Shown one piece after another: positions 25,901 through 34,222 of a stretch of DNA of 64,000 bases. Location of the stretch: positions 124,001 through 188,000 of the forward strand of contig NZ_FRXO01000007.1 in assembly GCF_900148505.1 (NCBI RefSeq). Direction: 5' to 3'. Numbering within the stretch: position 1 is the first letter of the stretch; the number at the start of each line of letters is the position of its first letter. The notes below the pieces were generated by a model. It was given only the letters and a program-made list of their open reading frames with translations, was not told the origin of the DNA and did not search any database. This stretch comes from Pseudoxanthobacter soli DSM 19599. GTDB lineage: Bacteria > Pseudomonadota > Alphaproteobacteria > Rhizobiales > Segnochrobactraceae. The translations under genes were made by a program, and so were the position numbers.

Positions 25901-27165
25901 TGCGCATTGTCTTCGCCTCGCTCGGATCGCTGGGGGACCTGTTCCCCATGCTCGCGATGGCGCAGGCGCTGCGGGCCCGCGGCCACGCCCCCGCCATTGC
26001 CGCCCCCGCCGCCCACGCGGCGCGCGTCACGGCGCTCGGCCTGCCCTTCCATCCGCTGCGGCCCGATTTTCCGCCGCAGGTGCTGACCCGCATCTTCGGC
26101 GACCCGGTGCATGGCGGAAAGCGGCTGTTCGACGAGACCATCTTTCCCCATGTGCGCGAGACCTACGCCGACCTGCTCGCCGCCGCACAGGGCGCCGATG
26201 CGCTGGTGGCGGGGGAACTCCTCTATGTGGCACCGCTGGTGGCGGCGAAGCTCGACCTGCCGTGGGCGAACGCCATGCTTTCGCCCACCACGATGATGTC
26301 GGCGCTCGACCCGTGCGTGCTCGCGTGGTTTCCGGCGGGCTATCATCTGCGCCATCTCGGCCTATGGCCGCAGCGCGTGCTGCTCAACTTCGTCCGCCGC
26401 GCGACCAACAGCTGGGCCAGCCCCCTCATCGCCTTTCAGCAGGAACTGAGGGTGGGCACGGGCGACGTCGTGGTCGAGGGCAAGTTCTCGCCGCATCTGG
26501 TTCTGGCGCTGTTCCCGCCCGCCTTCGGTGCAAAACAACGCGACTGGCCGGCGGCCTCGGTGCAGACGGGCTTTCCCTTCCTCGCCCAGACGCCGGCTCC
26601 GGAGACCGCTGCGCGCCTCAGGGCCTTCCTGGAGGCGGGGGCGGCGCCGGTGGTGTTCACGCTCGGCACCACCGTGGTGCATCTCGCCGAGGACTTCTAT
26701 CAGGTGGCCGCCGACGCGGCGCTCGCCCTCGGCCGGCGGGCGATCTTGCTGATGGGCGACAAGCCGCCGCCGCGCGCGCCGGCGGACCGGGTTCTGGCGC
26801 TCGGCTACGCCCCGCACGCCAGCGTCTTTCCCTATGCGGCGGCGATCGTGCAGCACGGCGGAGTGGGCGGCTGCGCCGAGGCCCTGCGCGCGGGCGTGCC
26901 GGTGCTGACCATCCCCGTCGGCTTCGACCAGCCGGACAATGCCGAGCGCCTGCGCCGGATGGGCGTCGGCGCGGTGCTGGACCGCAGGCGCGTCAACCGC
27001 GCGAGCCTCGAACGCAGCCTGCGCGCCGTTCTCGCCGACACGGCCATGGCCGCCCGCGCCAAGGCGGTGGCCGCCTCCATGGACCCGGAGGCGGACATTG
27101 CGCGCACGGCGGATGCCATCGAAGCCATGGCCCGGCACGAGCCGGCGGTCGGCGCCGCCGGATGA
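25900..27165 (+). CDS. GT1-type (UDP-sugar) glycosyltransferase
   Basis: 421-aa GT-B fold glycosyltransferase. The N-terminal acceptor domain begins MRIVFASLGSLGDLFPMLAMAQALRARGH. The donor-binding signature is in the C-terminal half: QHGGVGGCAEALRAGVPVLTIPVG, then FDQPDNAERL, the UGT/MurG-like HGG...DQ-xxNA pattern. It is related to enzymes that glycosylate lipids, polyketides and hydroxy fatty acids (RhlB, UGT types). It is coupled to the MFS exporter and followed after 117 bp by a self-sufficient fatty-acid-hydroxylase P450. Glycosylation of a hydroxy fatty acid is the favoured hypothesis. Confidence 0.9.
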   Translation: MRIVFASLGSLGDLFPMLAMAQALRARGHAPAIAAPAAHAARVTALGLPFHPLRPDFPPQVLTRIFGDPVHGGKRLFDETIFPHVRETYADLLAAAQGADALVAGELLYVAPLVAAKLDLPWANAMLSPTTMMSALDPCVLAWFPAGYHLRHLGLWPQRVLLNFVRRATNSWASPLIAFQQELRVGTGDVVVEGKFSPHLVLALFPPAFGAKQRDWPAASVQTGFPFLAQTPAPETAARLRAFLEAGAAPVVFTLGTTVVHLAEDFYQVAADAALALGRRAILLMGDKPPPRAPADRVLALGYAPHASVFPYAAAIVQHGGVGGCAEALRAGVPVLTIPVGFDQPDNAERLRRMGVGAVLDRRRVNRASLERSLRAVLADTAMAARAKAVAASMDPEADIARTADAIEAMARHEPAVGAAG

Positions 27166-27282
27166 CGATGCCGCGCCCGCTGTTCCGCATCCGCGCCGCC
27201 CGCCGAGGGGCTCCCGCAGCTCCGGGGGGCCTTCGGGCGCGCCAGACTTCACCTGCTTCCCGGGTTGCCCGATGGAGACACC

Positions 27283-30200
27283 ATGTCCGAGACCTCAACG
27301 CCCCCGGCCCTGAAGAACGTAGACCTCGACATGGCGGCTGGCACCGTGCGCGTGTGCTGGTTTCCGGGCGCGAGCCGGGAGGCGGTGCTGGCGGCCGTGC
27401 GCGCGGCCGCTGGCCTCGAGGCGGACGCGGCGTTCCATGTCGAAACGGCGGACGGGACTGTCGTCGCCTTCGACGACAGCGTGCCCGACGGCATGCGGCT
27501 GCGGCTCGTGGTGGAGAGCGGGGCGCCGGCCCCGGCCGCGCCTGCGGTCCGCCAAGCGGTGCAGGGTCCCCGGCCCTATCCCATCATCGGCAACCTGCCC
27601 GACCTGCACCACGCCGACGGCCTCGTGGCGGCGGTCGATGCCCTGCATGCGAAGCACGGCGAGTTCTTCGCGTTTCAGGTCGCCGGCAAGCGGGCCTATT
27701 TCTGCGCCGACGCGGACATCGTCGCGGAGATGTGCGCCGCGCCGGACGTGTTCGCCAAGCTGGTGGAAGGGCGCGGCGGCCTGCGCAACCTCGCGGACAA
27801 GAGCGTCGGCAGCGCCCTGTTCACGGCGAGCGACAACGATCCGCTGTGGCATCAGGCGCACCGCATCCTCGCCCCGGCCTTCGGCGCGACGGCGCTCAAG
27901 AACTATTATGGCCGCATCGTCGAGGTCGCGGACGACCTGCTGGACCATCTCGACCGGCTCGCGCCCGGCGAAAGCTTCCTCGCCACCGAGCTGATGACGC
28001 GGATGACCTTCGAGGCCATCTCGTACGCCGCCTTCAACCGCCGCTACGGGGCCGTCGATTCGCCGGGCCTGCCGCCGTTCGTGGAGGCGATGAACGTGGT
28101 GCTGACGGACGCCATGGCGGAGCCCAAGCGCCTGCTGCCGGAGGTGTTCTATCACCAGGCCCGCAAGGCGCGGGCGGCGGCCGACAGGATCATGCTGGAG
28201 GAGGTGGAGACGATCGTCGCCGAGCGCCGCGCCGCCATGGCCGCCGGCGAGGCGGTGCCGACCGACCTGCTTCAGGTCATGCTCACCACGCCCGACCGCG
28301 TGACCGGGCAGAAGCTGCCGGACGACAACATCCGCGGGCAGCTCATCGTGCTGCTCATCGCGGGGCACGAGACCACCTCCGGCATGCTGGCCTACGCCCT
28401 CTATCACCTGTGGAAATATCCCGAGACGATGGAGACGCTCATCGCCGAGGTGGATCAGGTGCTCGGCCGGGATTTCTCGTACAAGCCGACCTACGAGGAT
28501 GTCGGCCGGCTGGTCTACACGCAGCGGGTGCTGAAGGAGGCGCTGCGGCTGTGCCCGCCGGTGCCGATGTTCCCGCGCGCCATCACCCGCGACGCGGTGG
28601 TGGGCAACGGCCGCTACGAGGTGAAGGCGGGCGAGCGCATCTTCGTCTCGCTGTCGGCGATGCAGAAGAACCCGCGCTTCTGGGGGGAGGATGCGCAGGT
28701 GTTCCGTCCCGACCGGTTCGGGCCGGAAGAGGAGGAGCGCCACCATCCCCACGCCTACCATCCCTTCGGCATGGGCGCGCGCTCGTGCATCGGTTTCCAG
28801 TTCGCCCTGATCGAGGCCAAGATGGTGCTGGCGCGCTTCATCCAGCGCTTCACCGCCCACCCGAAGGACCCGCATTACGTGCTGCGCCACAAGCAGGCGC
28901 TCACCGTGAAGCCGGCTCATCTGGAGATGCTGCTGGAGCGCCGGCCGGAGGTGAAGGGCCGCTTCCCGATCCGGCCGGAGCCGCCGAAGGCGCAGGCCGC
29001 GCCCGCTGCCGAGGCCGCGCAGGCGGGCGGGCGGCGCATGAGCGTGCTCTACGGCTCCAACATGGGCGGCTGCCGCGACGTGGCGCTGGCCCTTGCACAG
29101 CAGGCGGGGGCGCGGGGCTTCTCGGCCACGGTGGCGGAGCTGGACGAGCAGGCCGGACAGCCCTGGCTGACGGACGGGCCGGTGCTGATCGTGACCTCGA
29201 CCTATAACGGCACGCCGCCGGACAATGCCGCCCGCTTCGCGAAATGGCTGGAAGCGGCGCCCGCCGGTGCCTGCGCCGGGCTGCGGTACGCGGTGCTCGG
29301 CTGCGGCAACACCCAGTGGCACCAGACCTTCCAGAAGTTCCCGAAGACCGTCGCCGCGCGCCTCTCCGAGCTGGGCGGCACCGCGCTGCTGGAGGCCGGC
29401 ACGGCGGATGCCGCGGGCGATTACGAGGCGGCGGTGGACAGCTGGACCGCCGCCTTCTGGGCAGCCCTGGAAACCGCCTTCGGAAGCGCGGACGGCGGCG
29501 ATGCGACCGGCCCCGGCGCGCGTGACTTCGGCGCGCGTGACCCGGGCGCGATTGCGGACATGCCGGCGGTGAAGGTGGAGGTGGTGAATTTCGCCGGCAA
29601 CGCCAGCGGCGCGGCGCCGCGTTCCGGCACCAGGCTCGACCAGGGCGCGTTCTTGGCCCGGGTCGGGATCAATCGGGAACTGCAGGGGGCCGGCGCGGTC
29701 TGCTCGACCCGGCATATCGAGATTCCGCTGCCGGCCAGCACCTCCTATGCCGCCGGCGACCACCTGGCTGTGTTCCCCGTCAACCCGCCGGCTCTGGTCG
29801 CCTCCGCCGCCGCGCGCTGCGGCCTTGCGCCGGAGACGCGCGTGCTGCTGACCGCCCTTCACCCGGAAGCCGCCGGCGAGGCCGGGCTGCCCTTCGGCAT
29901 GCCGGTTACCGTCGGCGAACTGCTGGCCGAACACGTGGACCTCGCAGGCCCCGTCACCCGCCGCGATCTGCGCGCGTGGGCGCAGGCGGCCCAATGTCCG
30001 CCGGACCGGGCGCGGATCTCCGGCTGGCTGTCGGATTTCCCGACGGCCGTGGCGGAGGCGAAGCCGCGCATGGAGGACCTGCTGGCGCAGGTGCCCTCCG
30101 TGAAGCTCGACCTCGCCACGCTGCTCACGATCCGCCCGGCGCTGAAGCCGCGCTATTATTCCATCTCGTCTTCGCCGCTGATGTCGCCGCAGGCCTGCAC

Positions 30201-30789
30201 GATCACCGTCGGCGTGCACCAGTTCGACACCGCCGACGGGGTGCGGCATGACGGCCTGTGCAGCCCCTATCTGGCGGCCTGCGCCGAAGACACGCCGCTG
30301 CGCGTGCTGGTGAAGGACACCGGCAGCGCATTCCATCTGCCGGCTGACCCTGCCGTGCCGCTGGTACTGATCGGGCCGGGCACGGGGCTCGCGCCGCTGC
30401 GTGGCTTCATCCAGGAGCGCCACGCCCAGCGGGCGCAGGGGCTCGCCGTCGGCCCGGTGCTGCTGTTCTTCGGCTGCCGCGACGAGAGCGACTATCTCTA
30501 CCGCGAGGAACTGGAGACCTATCGCGACGAGGGCACGCTGAGCCTGCTGGCGGTGGGCTTCTCCCGCCGTGCGGGCACGCCGAGAACCTATGTGCAGGAT
30601 CTGCTGCGCGTGCACGGGGACGAGGTGCGGCGGCAGGTGGCCGGCGGCGCCTCCGTTCTCGTCTGCGGCAATGCCCGCACCATGGCCCCGGACGTGCGCG
30701 CCACCTTCGCCGAGCTTCTCGGCGGGCCGGCGCTGGCGGAGCTGGAAGCCGGCGGGCGCTATCTTCAGGACGTGTGGGCCTCGGCCTGA
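27283..30789 (+). CDS. Self-sufficient CYP102 (P450 BM3)-like monooxygenase-reductase with extra N-terminal domain
   Basis: 1168-aa fusion of a heme domain with a diflavin reductase, about 120 residues longer than P450 BM3. Residues 1-85 form an extra domain (rich in short beta-like strands, ending DGMRLRLVVES). The P450 domain starts near 95 (GPRPYPIIGNLP) and has the I-helix AGHETTSG (360-367), ExxR as E419-ALR422, and heme ligand C502 in FGMGARSCIGF. F180 in SALFTAS aligns with BM3 Phe87, and K136 with the carboxylate-anchoring Arg47. The FMN domain starts about 586 (MSVLYGSNMGG), then FAD/NADPH domains with RYYSISSSP, GPGTGLAPLRGF and a C-terminal aromatic (DVW). It should hydroxylate fatty acids near the omega end. 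Confidence 0.95.
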   Translation: MSETSTPPALKNVDLDMAAGTVRVCWFPGASREAVLAAVRAAAGLEADAAFHVETADGTVVAFDDSVPDGMRLRLVVESGAPAPAAPAVRQAVQGPRPYPIIGNLPDLHHADGLVAAVDALHAKHGEFFAFQVAGKRAYFCADADIVAEMCAAPDVFAKLVEGRGGLRNLADKSVGSALFTASDNDPLWHQAHRILAPAFGATALKNYYGRIVEVADDLLDHLDRLAPGESFLATELMTRMTFEAISYAAFNRRYGAVDSPGLPPFVEAMNVVLTDAMAEPKRLLPEVFYHQARKARAAADRIMLEEVETIVAERRAAMAAGEAVPTDLLQVMLTTPDRVTGQKLPDDNIRGQLIVLLIAGHETTSGMLAYALYHLWKYPETMETLIAEVDQVLGRDFSYKPTYEDVGRLVYTQRVLKEALRLCPPVPMFPRAITRDAVVGNGRYEVKAGERIFVSLSAMQKNPRFWGEDAQVFRPDRFGPEEEERHHPHAYHPFGMGARSCIGFQFALIEAKMVLARFIQRFTAHPKDPHYVLRHKQALTVKPAHLEMLLERRPEVKGRFPIRPEPPKAQAAPAAEAAQAGGRRMSVLYGSNMGGCRDVALALAQQAGARGFSATVAELDEQAGQPWLTDGPVLIVTSTYNGTPPDNAARFAKWLEAAPAGACAGLRYAVLGCGNTQWHQTFQKFPKTVAARLSELGGTALLEAGTADAAGDYEAAVDSWTAAFWAALETAFGSADGGDATGPGARDFGARDPGAIADMPAVKVEVVNFAGNASGAAPRSGTRLDQGAFLARVGINRELQGAGAVCSTRHIEIPLPASTSYAAGDHLAVFPVNPPALVASAAARCGLAPETRVLLTALHPEAAGEAGLPFGMPVTVGELLAEHVDLAGPVTRRDLRAWAQAAQCPPDRARISGWLSDFPTAVAEAKPRMEDLLAQVPSVKLDLATLLTIRPALKPRYYSISSSPLMSPQACTITVGVHQFDTADGVRHDGLCSPYLAACAEDTPLRVLVKDTGSAFHLPADPAVPLVLIGPGTGLAPLRGFIQERHAQRAQGLAVGPVLLFFGCRDESDYLYREELETYRDEGTLSLLAVGFSRRAGTPRTYVQDLLRVHGDEVRRQVAGGASVLVCGNARTMAPDVRATFAELLGGPALAELEAGGRYLQDVWASA

Positions 30790-30799
30790 GGCCCGAAAC

Positions 30800-30837
30800 G
30801 CCTGTCCCCGCGCGCGGTGAGGCACACGGGGACAGGC
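30800..30837 (+). terminator. Hairpin terminator after the P450 gene
   Basis: A perfect 11-bp stem (GCCTGTCCCCG / CGGGGACAGGC) with a 16-nt loop begins 10 bp after the P450 stop. No long U tract follows, so termination may be partial or Rho-assisted. Confidence 0.6.
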
Positions 30838-30852
30838 GGCATTCGCGGATCG

Positions 30853-30958
30853 GGAGCGCTCTCCGATCGGATGGGCTCATCCGATCGGCAGGAAACCGCT
30901 CCAGATTCAGACGCTTGAACATGTCCCGTCCGGACGGGTTCGATCCGGACGGGACATG
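30853..30958 (+). repeat. Intergenic double-hairpin repeat, copy 1 (GC-rich variant)
   Basis: Copy of a roughly 110-118-bp repeat found six times in the window. Hairpin 1 is CCGATCGGATG-GGCT-CATCCGATCGG (30863-30888, perfect 11 bp). The conserved link CGCTCCAGATTCA follows. Hairpin 2 is CATGTCCCGTCCGGA / TCCGGACGGGACATG (30920-30934 / 30944-30958, perfect 15 bp). Compared with the other copies, substitutions in one arm are matched in the opposite arm. Confidence 0.85.
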
Positions 30959-30984
30959 CCGCAGGAGCGGGGGCTTCGGCCCGG

Positions 30985-32391
30985 TCAGCCGTGCCAGAGG
31001 CCTTCGCGGACGAGTTCGTCGGCGACGCGGTCGACGGCGGTGCGGGCGCGGGAGACCATCAGCGCGATCTCGTCCTCGGAGATCACGAACGGCGGCGAGA
31101 ACGAGATGGTATCGGCATGGGGCAGCGCGCGGGTGATGAGCCCTTCGGCGAGCGCGGCCTTGACGATGCGGCCGGCGATCTTGAGCGAGGGCTCGAACCG
31201 GGTCGCGGGTTCCTTCGCCGCCACGAACTCCACGGCGCCGACGAGGCCATGGCCGCGGATATCGCCGACGAGCGGGTGATCGGCGAACGCCTCGGCGAGC
31301 CGCTCGTGCATGAAGGCGCCGCGGCGGCCGGCCTGCTCGACGAGGCCGTCCTTCTCGATGATGTCGAGATTGGCGAGCGCCGCCGCGGCGGCGAGCGGAT
31401 GGGCCGAGTAGGTGTAGCCATGGCCGAACACGCCGAGCGTGGCCTGGCCATCGACGATGGTGCGCCACACCTTCTCCGACACCATACAGCCGGAAAGGGG
31501 GACATAGGCCGATGTGATACCCTTGGCGACCGAGATCAGGTCCGGCTGCATCTCCATCGCGGTCGCGCCGAACATGGTGCCGAGACGGCCGAAGCCGGAG
31601 ATGACCTCGTCGGCGATCAGAAGCACGTCGTGACGGTCGAGCACGGCGCGGATCGCCGGATAGTAGCCCTTCGGCGGCACGATCACGCCACCGGCGCCCA
31701 TCACCGGCTCCATGATGACGGCGCCGACCGTATCCGGCCCCTCGGCGAGAATGAGGTCTTCCAGATCGCGGGCGAGCTTCGCCACGAAGTCCGCATCCGA
31801 CTGGCCGGGCTCGGCCTCCCACAGCCGGTAGGGCGGCGTGGTGTGGCGCACGAAATCGAGCGGCAGGTCGAACCCGGAATGCAGCGAGGGCATGCCGGTG
31901 AGGCTGGCGGAGGCGAGCGTGACGCCGTGATAGCCGCGACGGCGGGCGATGATCTTCTTCTTCTGCGGCTTGCCGCGGGCGTTGTTGTAGTACCAGACGA
32001 TCTTGATCTGGGTGTCGTTGGCGTCCGAGCCGGACTGGCCGAAGAACACCTTGGACATCGGCACCGGCGCCATCTCGATCAGCTTCTCGGCGAGCAGGAT
32101 CGGCGTGTCGGTGGCCCAGGACGAGAACGAGTGGAAATAGGGCAGCGTCAGCGCCTGCCGGTGGATCGCCTCGGCGATCTCCGGCCGGCCGTAGCCCACA
32201 TTGACGCACCACAACCCCGCCATGCCATCGAGATAGCGCTGGCCGTGGGCGTCCTCCAGCCACACGCCCTCGCCCTTGACGATGACCTGCGGCCCGGTGC
32301 GCTCGTGGTCGGCGAGCGCGGTGAAGGGATGGAAGAGATAGCGCTTGTCGAGGGATTCGAGATCGGGCCCGTTGCGCAAGATCGTGGTCAT
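30985..32391 (-). CDS. Class-III (omega) aminotransferase
   Basis: 468-aa PLP-dependent aminotransferase of the ornithine/beta-alanine-pyruvate group. It begins MTTILRNGPDLESLDKRYLFHPFT; PLP-site elements are GQSGSDAND (residues 118-126), the EPVMGAGGVIVPP block (228-240), IADEVISGFGR (259-269) and the Schiff-base K290 in SVAKGITSAYVPLS. This subgroup transfers an amino group from an omega-amine to pyruvate or 2-oxoglutarate and yields a semialdehyde. Divergent from a semialdehyde dehydrogenase and IclR gene, with operator-like sequences between them, so the two enzymes probably act in sequence. Confidence 0.92.
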   Translation of the reverse strand: MTTILRNGPDLESLDKRYLFHPFTALADHERTGPQVIVKGEGVWLEDAHGQRYLDGMAGLWCVNVGYGRPEIAEAIHRQALTLPYFHSFSSWATDTPILLAEKLIEMAPVPMSKVFFGQSGSDANDTQIKIVWYYNNARGKPQKKKIIARRRGYHGVTLASASLTGMPSLHSGFDLPLDFVRHTTPPYRLWEAEPGQSDADFVAKLARDLEDLILAEGPDTVGAVIMEPVMGAGGVIVPPKGYYPAIRAVLDRHDVLLIADEVISGFGRLGTMFGATAMEMQPDLISVAKGITSAYVPLSGCMVSEKVWRTIVDGQATLGVFGHGYTYSAHPLAAAAALANLDIIEKDGLVEQAGRRGAFMHERLAEAFADHPLVGDIRGHGLVGAVEFVAAKEPATRFEPSLKIAGRIVKAALAEGLITRALPHADTISFSPPFVISEDEIALMVSRARTAVDRVADELVREGLWHG

Positions 32392-32529
32392 GAAAGCTCT
32401 CCGGCGAGGATGCGCCGGCAGGTATCGGCGCAGGCGGGAGGCGGTCCGGGGCGTCGGCGGGCATGGCCGGGCAAGGCAGAACGCCCGCAGCGCGGCTCGC
32501 CGGACGATCGCGATCGGATCGCCGTGCAG

Positions 32530-32567
32530 TCATCCGCAATGCGAACGACTGTGCGCATATCTGGCGC
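32530..32567. promoter_or_regulatory. Weak sixth copy of the tandem 19-bp operator
   Basis: 32530-32548 reads TCATCCG-CAATG-CGAACGA and 32549-32567 reads CTGTGCG-CATAT-CTGGCGC. Spacing and phase agree with the five better copies, but only one arm of each unit is well conserved. It lies 139 bp upstream of the transaminase start. Confidence 0.4.
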
Positions 32568-32647
32568 GCGATAGGGCTGGTTTGCAAGCGGAAAACACCG
32601 CTCGCGACCGTCCGCGCATCCGGAGCGGTCCATCCAGCGAATAAATT

Positions 32648-32685
32648 TTGTTCGCTTTACGCACATTTGTTCGTAATATGACGTG
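32648..32685. promoter_or_regulatory. Tandem 19-bp operator upstream of the ALDH-IclR operon
   Basis: Two identical left arms TTGTTCG at 32648 and 32667 are exactly 19 bp apart. Site A is TTGTTCG-CTTTA-CGCACAT, site B is TTGTTCG-TAATA followed by a poorly conserved right arm. It lies 83 bp before the dehydrogenase start, so the iclR gene downstream would be autoregulated if its product binds here. Confidence 0.7.
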
Positions 32686-32767
32686 CTCCCAGCCCGTGCC
32701 GTCGCCGTCTGTCGCGATCCGGGCCGACCGGACCGCGCCTTCAGGACTGCGCCCAAGGATCCCCGCC

Positions 32768-34222
32768 ATGCTGACGCTCAACGACACCGCCCTTCTCCGT
32801 CAGGCCTGCTATGTCGACGGCCGTTGGGAGGACGGAACCGGCGACGCCATCGTCGTCACCAACCCTGCGACCGGCGCCGTGGTGGGCCAGGTGCCGAAGC
32901 TCGGCCGCGAACGGACGCAGGCCGCCATCGCCGCCGCGTCTGCCGCGCTGGCCGACTGGGCGGCGACGCCCGCCAAGGAGCGGGCCGGCATCATCCGGCG
33001 CTGGTACGACCTGATCGTCGCCAACGCCGACGATCTCGCCCGCATCCTCACCGCCGAACAGGGCAAGCCCTTCCCCGAGGCGCGGGGCGAGATCCTCTAC
33101 GGCGCCGCGTTCTTCGAGTGGTTCGCGGAGGAAGCCAAGCGCGTTTCCGGCGAGACCATTCCCGCCCCCACCCGCGACAAGCGCCTGCTCGCCATCCGCC
33201 AGCCGATCGGCGTGTGCGCGGCGATCACGCCGTGGAATTTCCCGATGGCGATGATCCCGCGCAAGGCGGGACCGGCGATCGCGGCCGGCTGCACCATGGT
33301 GCTGAAGCCGGCGAGCGCGACGCCGTTTTCCGCGCTCGCGCTTGCCGAACTCGCCGACCGCGCGGGCCTGCCGGCCGGGGTGTTCAACGTCGTCACCGGC
33401 AGCGCCTCGGTGGTCGGCGACGAACTCGTCACCAACCCGACGGTCCGCAAGGTGACGTTCACCGGCTCGACCGAAGTCGGCCGCGAACTGATGGCGAAGG
33501 CCGCCGGCACCATCAAGAAGGTATCGCTGGAACTGGGCGGCAACGCGCCCCTGATCGTGTTCGACGACGCGACCCTTGAGACCGCGGTGCAGGGCGCGGT
33601 CGCCTCGAAGTTCCGCAATGCCGGCCAGACCTGCGTCTGCGCCAACCGCCTGTACGTGCAGGACGGCATCTACGACGCCTTCGTCGCCCGCTTCGCCGAA
33701 GTCGTCGCCGCCATGAAGGTGGGCGACGGCATGGCCGAGGGCAGCGAGCAGGGACCGCTGATCGACGAGTCCGCCGTCGCCAAGGTGGAGGAGCACGTTG
33801 CCGACGCGCTGGCCAAGGGGGCGCGCGTCGTGACCGGCGGCGAGCGCCATGCCCTGGGTGGCACCTTCTACAAGCCGACCGTGCTGGCGGACGCGACCGC
33901 CGACATGCGCATCGCCCGCGAGGAGACCTTCGGCCCGGTGGCGCCGGTGTTCCGCTTCACGGACGAGAAGGAGGTGATCGCGCAGGCCAACGACACGGAG
34001 TTCGGACTGGCCGCCTATTTCTTCACCACGAACCTCGCGCGGACATGGCGCGTGGCCGAAGCGCTTGAATTTGGCATCGTGGGCGTCAATGCTGGCCTGA
34101 CAGCCTATGAAGGAGCACCCTTCGGGGGAGTGAAGGCGTCGGGAATCGGCCGTGAGGGCTCCCGGCACGGCATCGAAGAGTTCCTAGAACTCAAATATAT
34201 CTGCTTGGGCGACATGAACTGA
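32768..34222 (+). CDS. gabD: NAD(P)-dependent succinate-semialdehyde dehydrogenase-like ALDH
   Basis: 484-aa aldehyde dehydrogenase of the GabD type. Catalytic residues are E255 (SLELGGNAP) and C289 in GQTCVCANR, where the second Cys two residues later is typical of succinate-semialdehyde dehydrogenases. The cofactor region is ITPWNFPMAMI, and the C-terminus carries the FGGVKASGIGREGS motif. 2-Oxoglutarate semialdehyde dehydrogenases of imino-acid pathways fall close to this group, so the substrate could be either. ATG 32768 was chosen; upstream in-frame codons run through the operator. The stop shares a base with the iclR ATG (TGATG). Confidence 0.92.
   Translation: MLTLNDTALLRQACYVDGRWEDGTGDAIVVTNPATGAVVGQVPKLGRERTQAAIAAASAALADWAATPAKERAGIIRRWYDLIVANADDLARILTAEQGKPFPEARGEILYGAAFFEWFAEEAKRVSGETIPAPTRDKRLLAIRQPIGVCAAITPWNFPMAMIPRKAGPAIAAGCTMVLKPASATPFSALALAELADRAGLPAGVFNVVTGSASVVGDELVTNPTVRKVTFTGSTEVGRELMAKAAGTIKKVSLELGGNAPLIVFDDATLETAVQGAVASKFRNAGQTCVCANRLYVQDGIYDAFVARFAEVVAAMKVGDGMAEGSEQGPLIDESAVAKVEEHVADALAKGARVVTGGERHALGGTFYKPTVLADATADMRIAREETFGPVAPVFRFTDEKEVIAQANDTEFGLAAYFFTTNLARTWRVAEALEFGIVGVNAGLTAYEGAPFGGVKASGIGREGSRHGIEEFLELKYICLGDMN

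Noticed and set aside
30935-30952. GGTTCGATCC resembling a tRNA T-arm
   Set aside because: It is the loop and arm of hairpin 2 of the intergenic repeat; no acceptor stem, D-arm, anticodon arm or CCA was found around it, and the sequence recurs in the other repeat copies.
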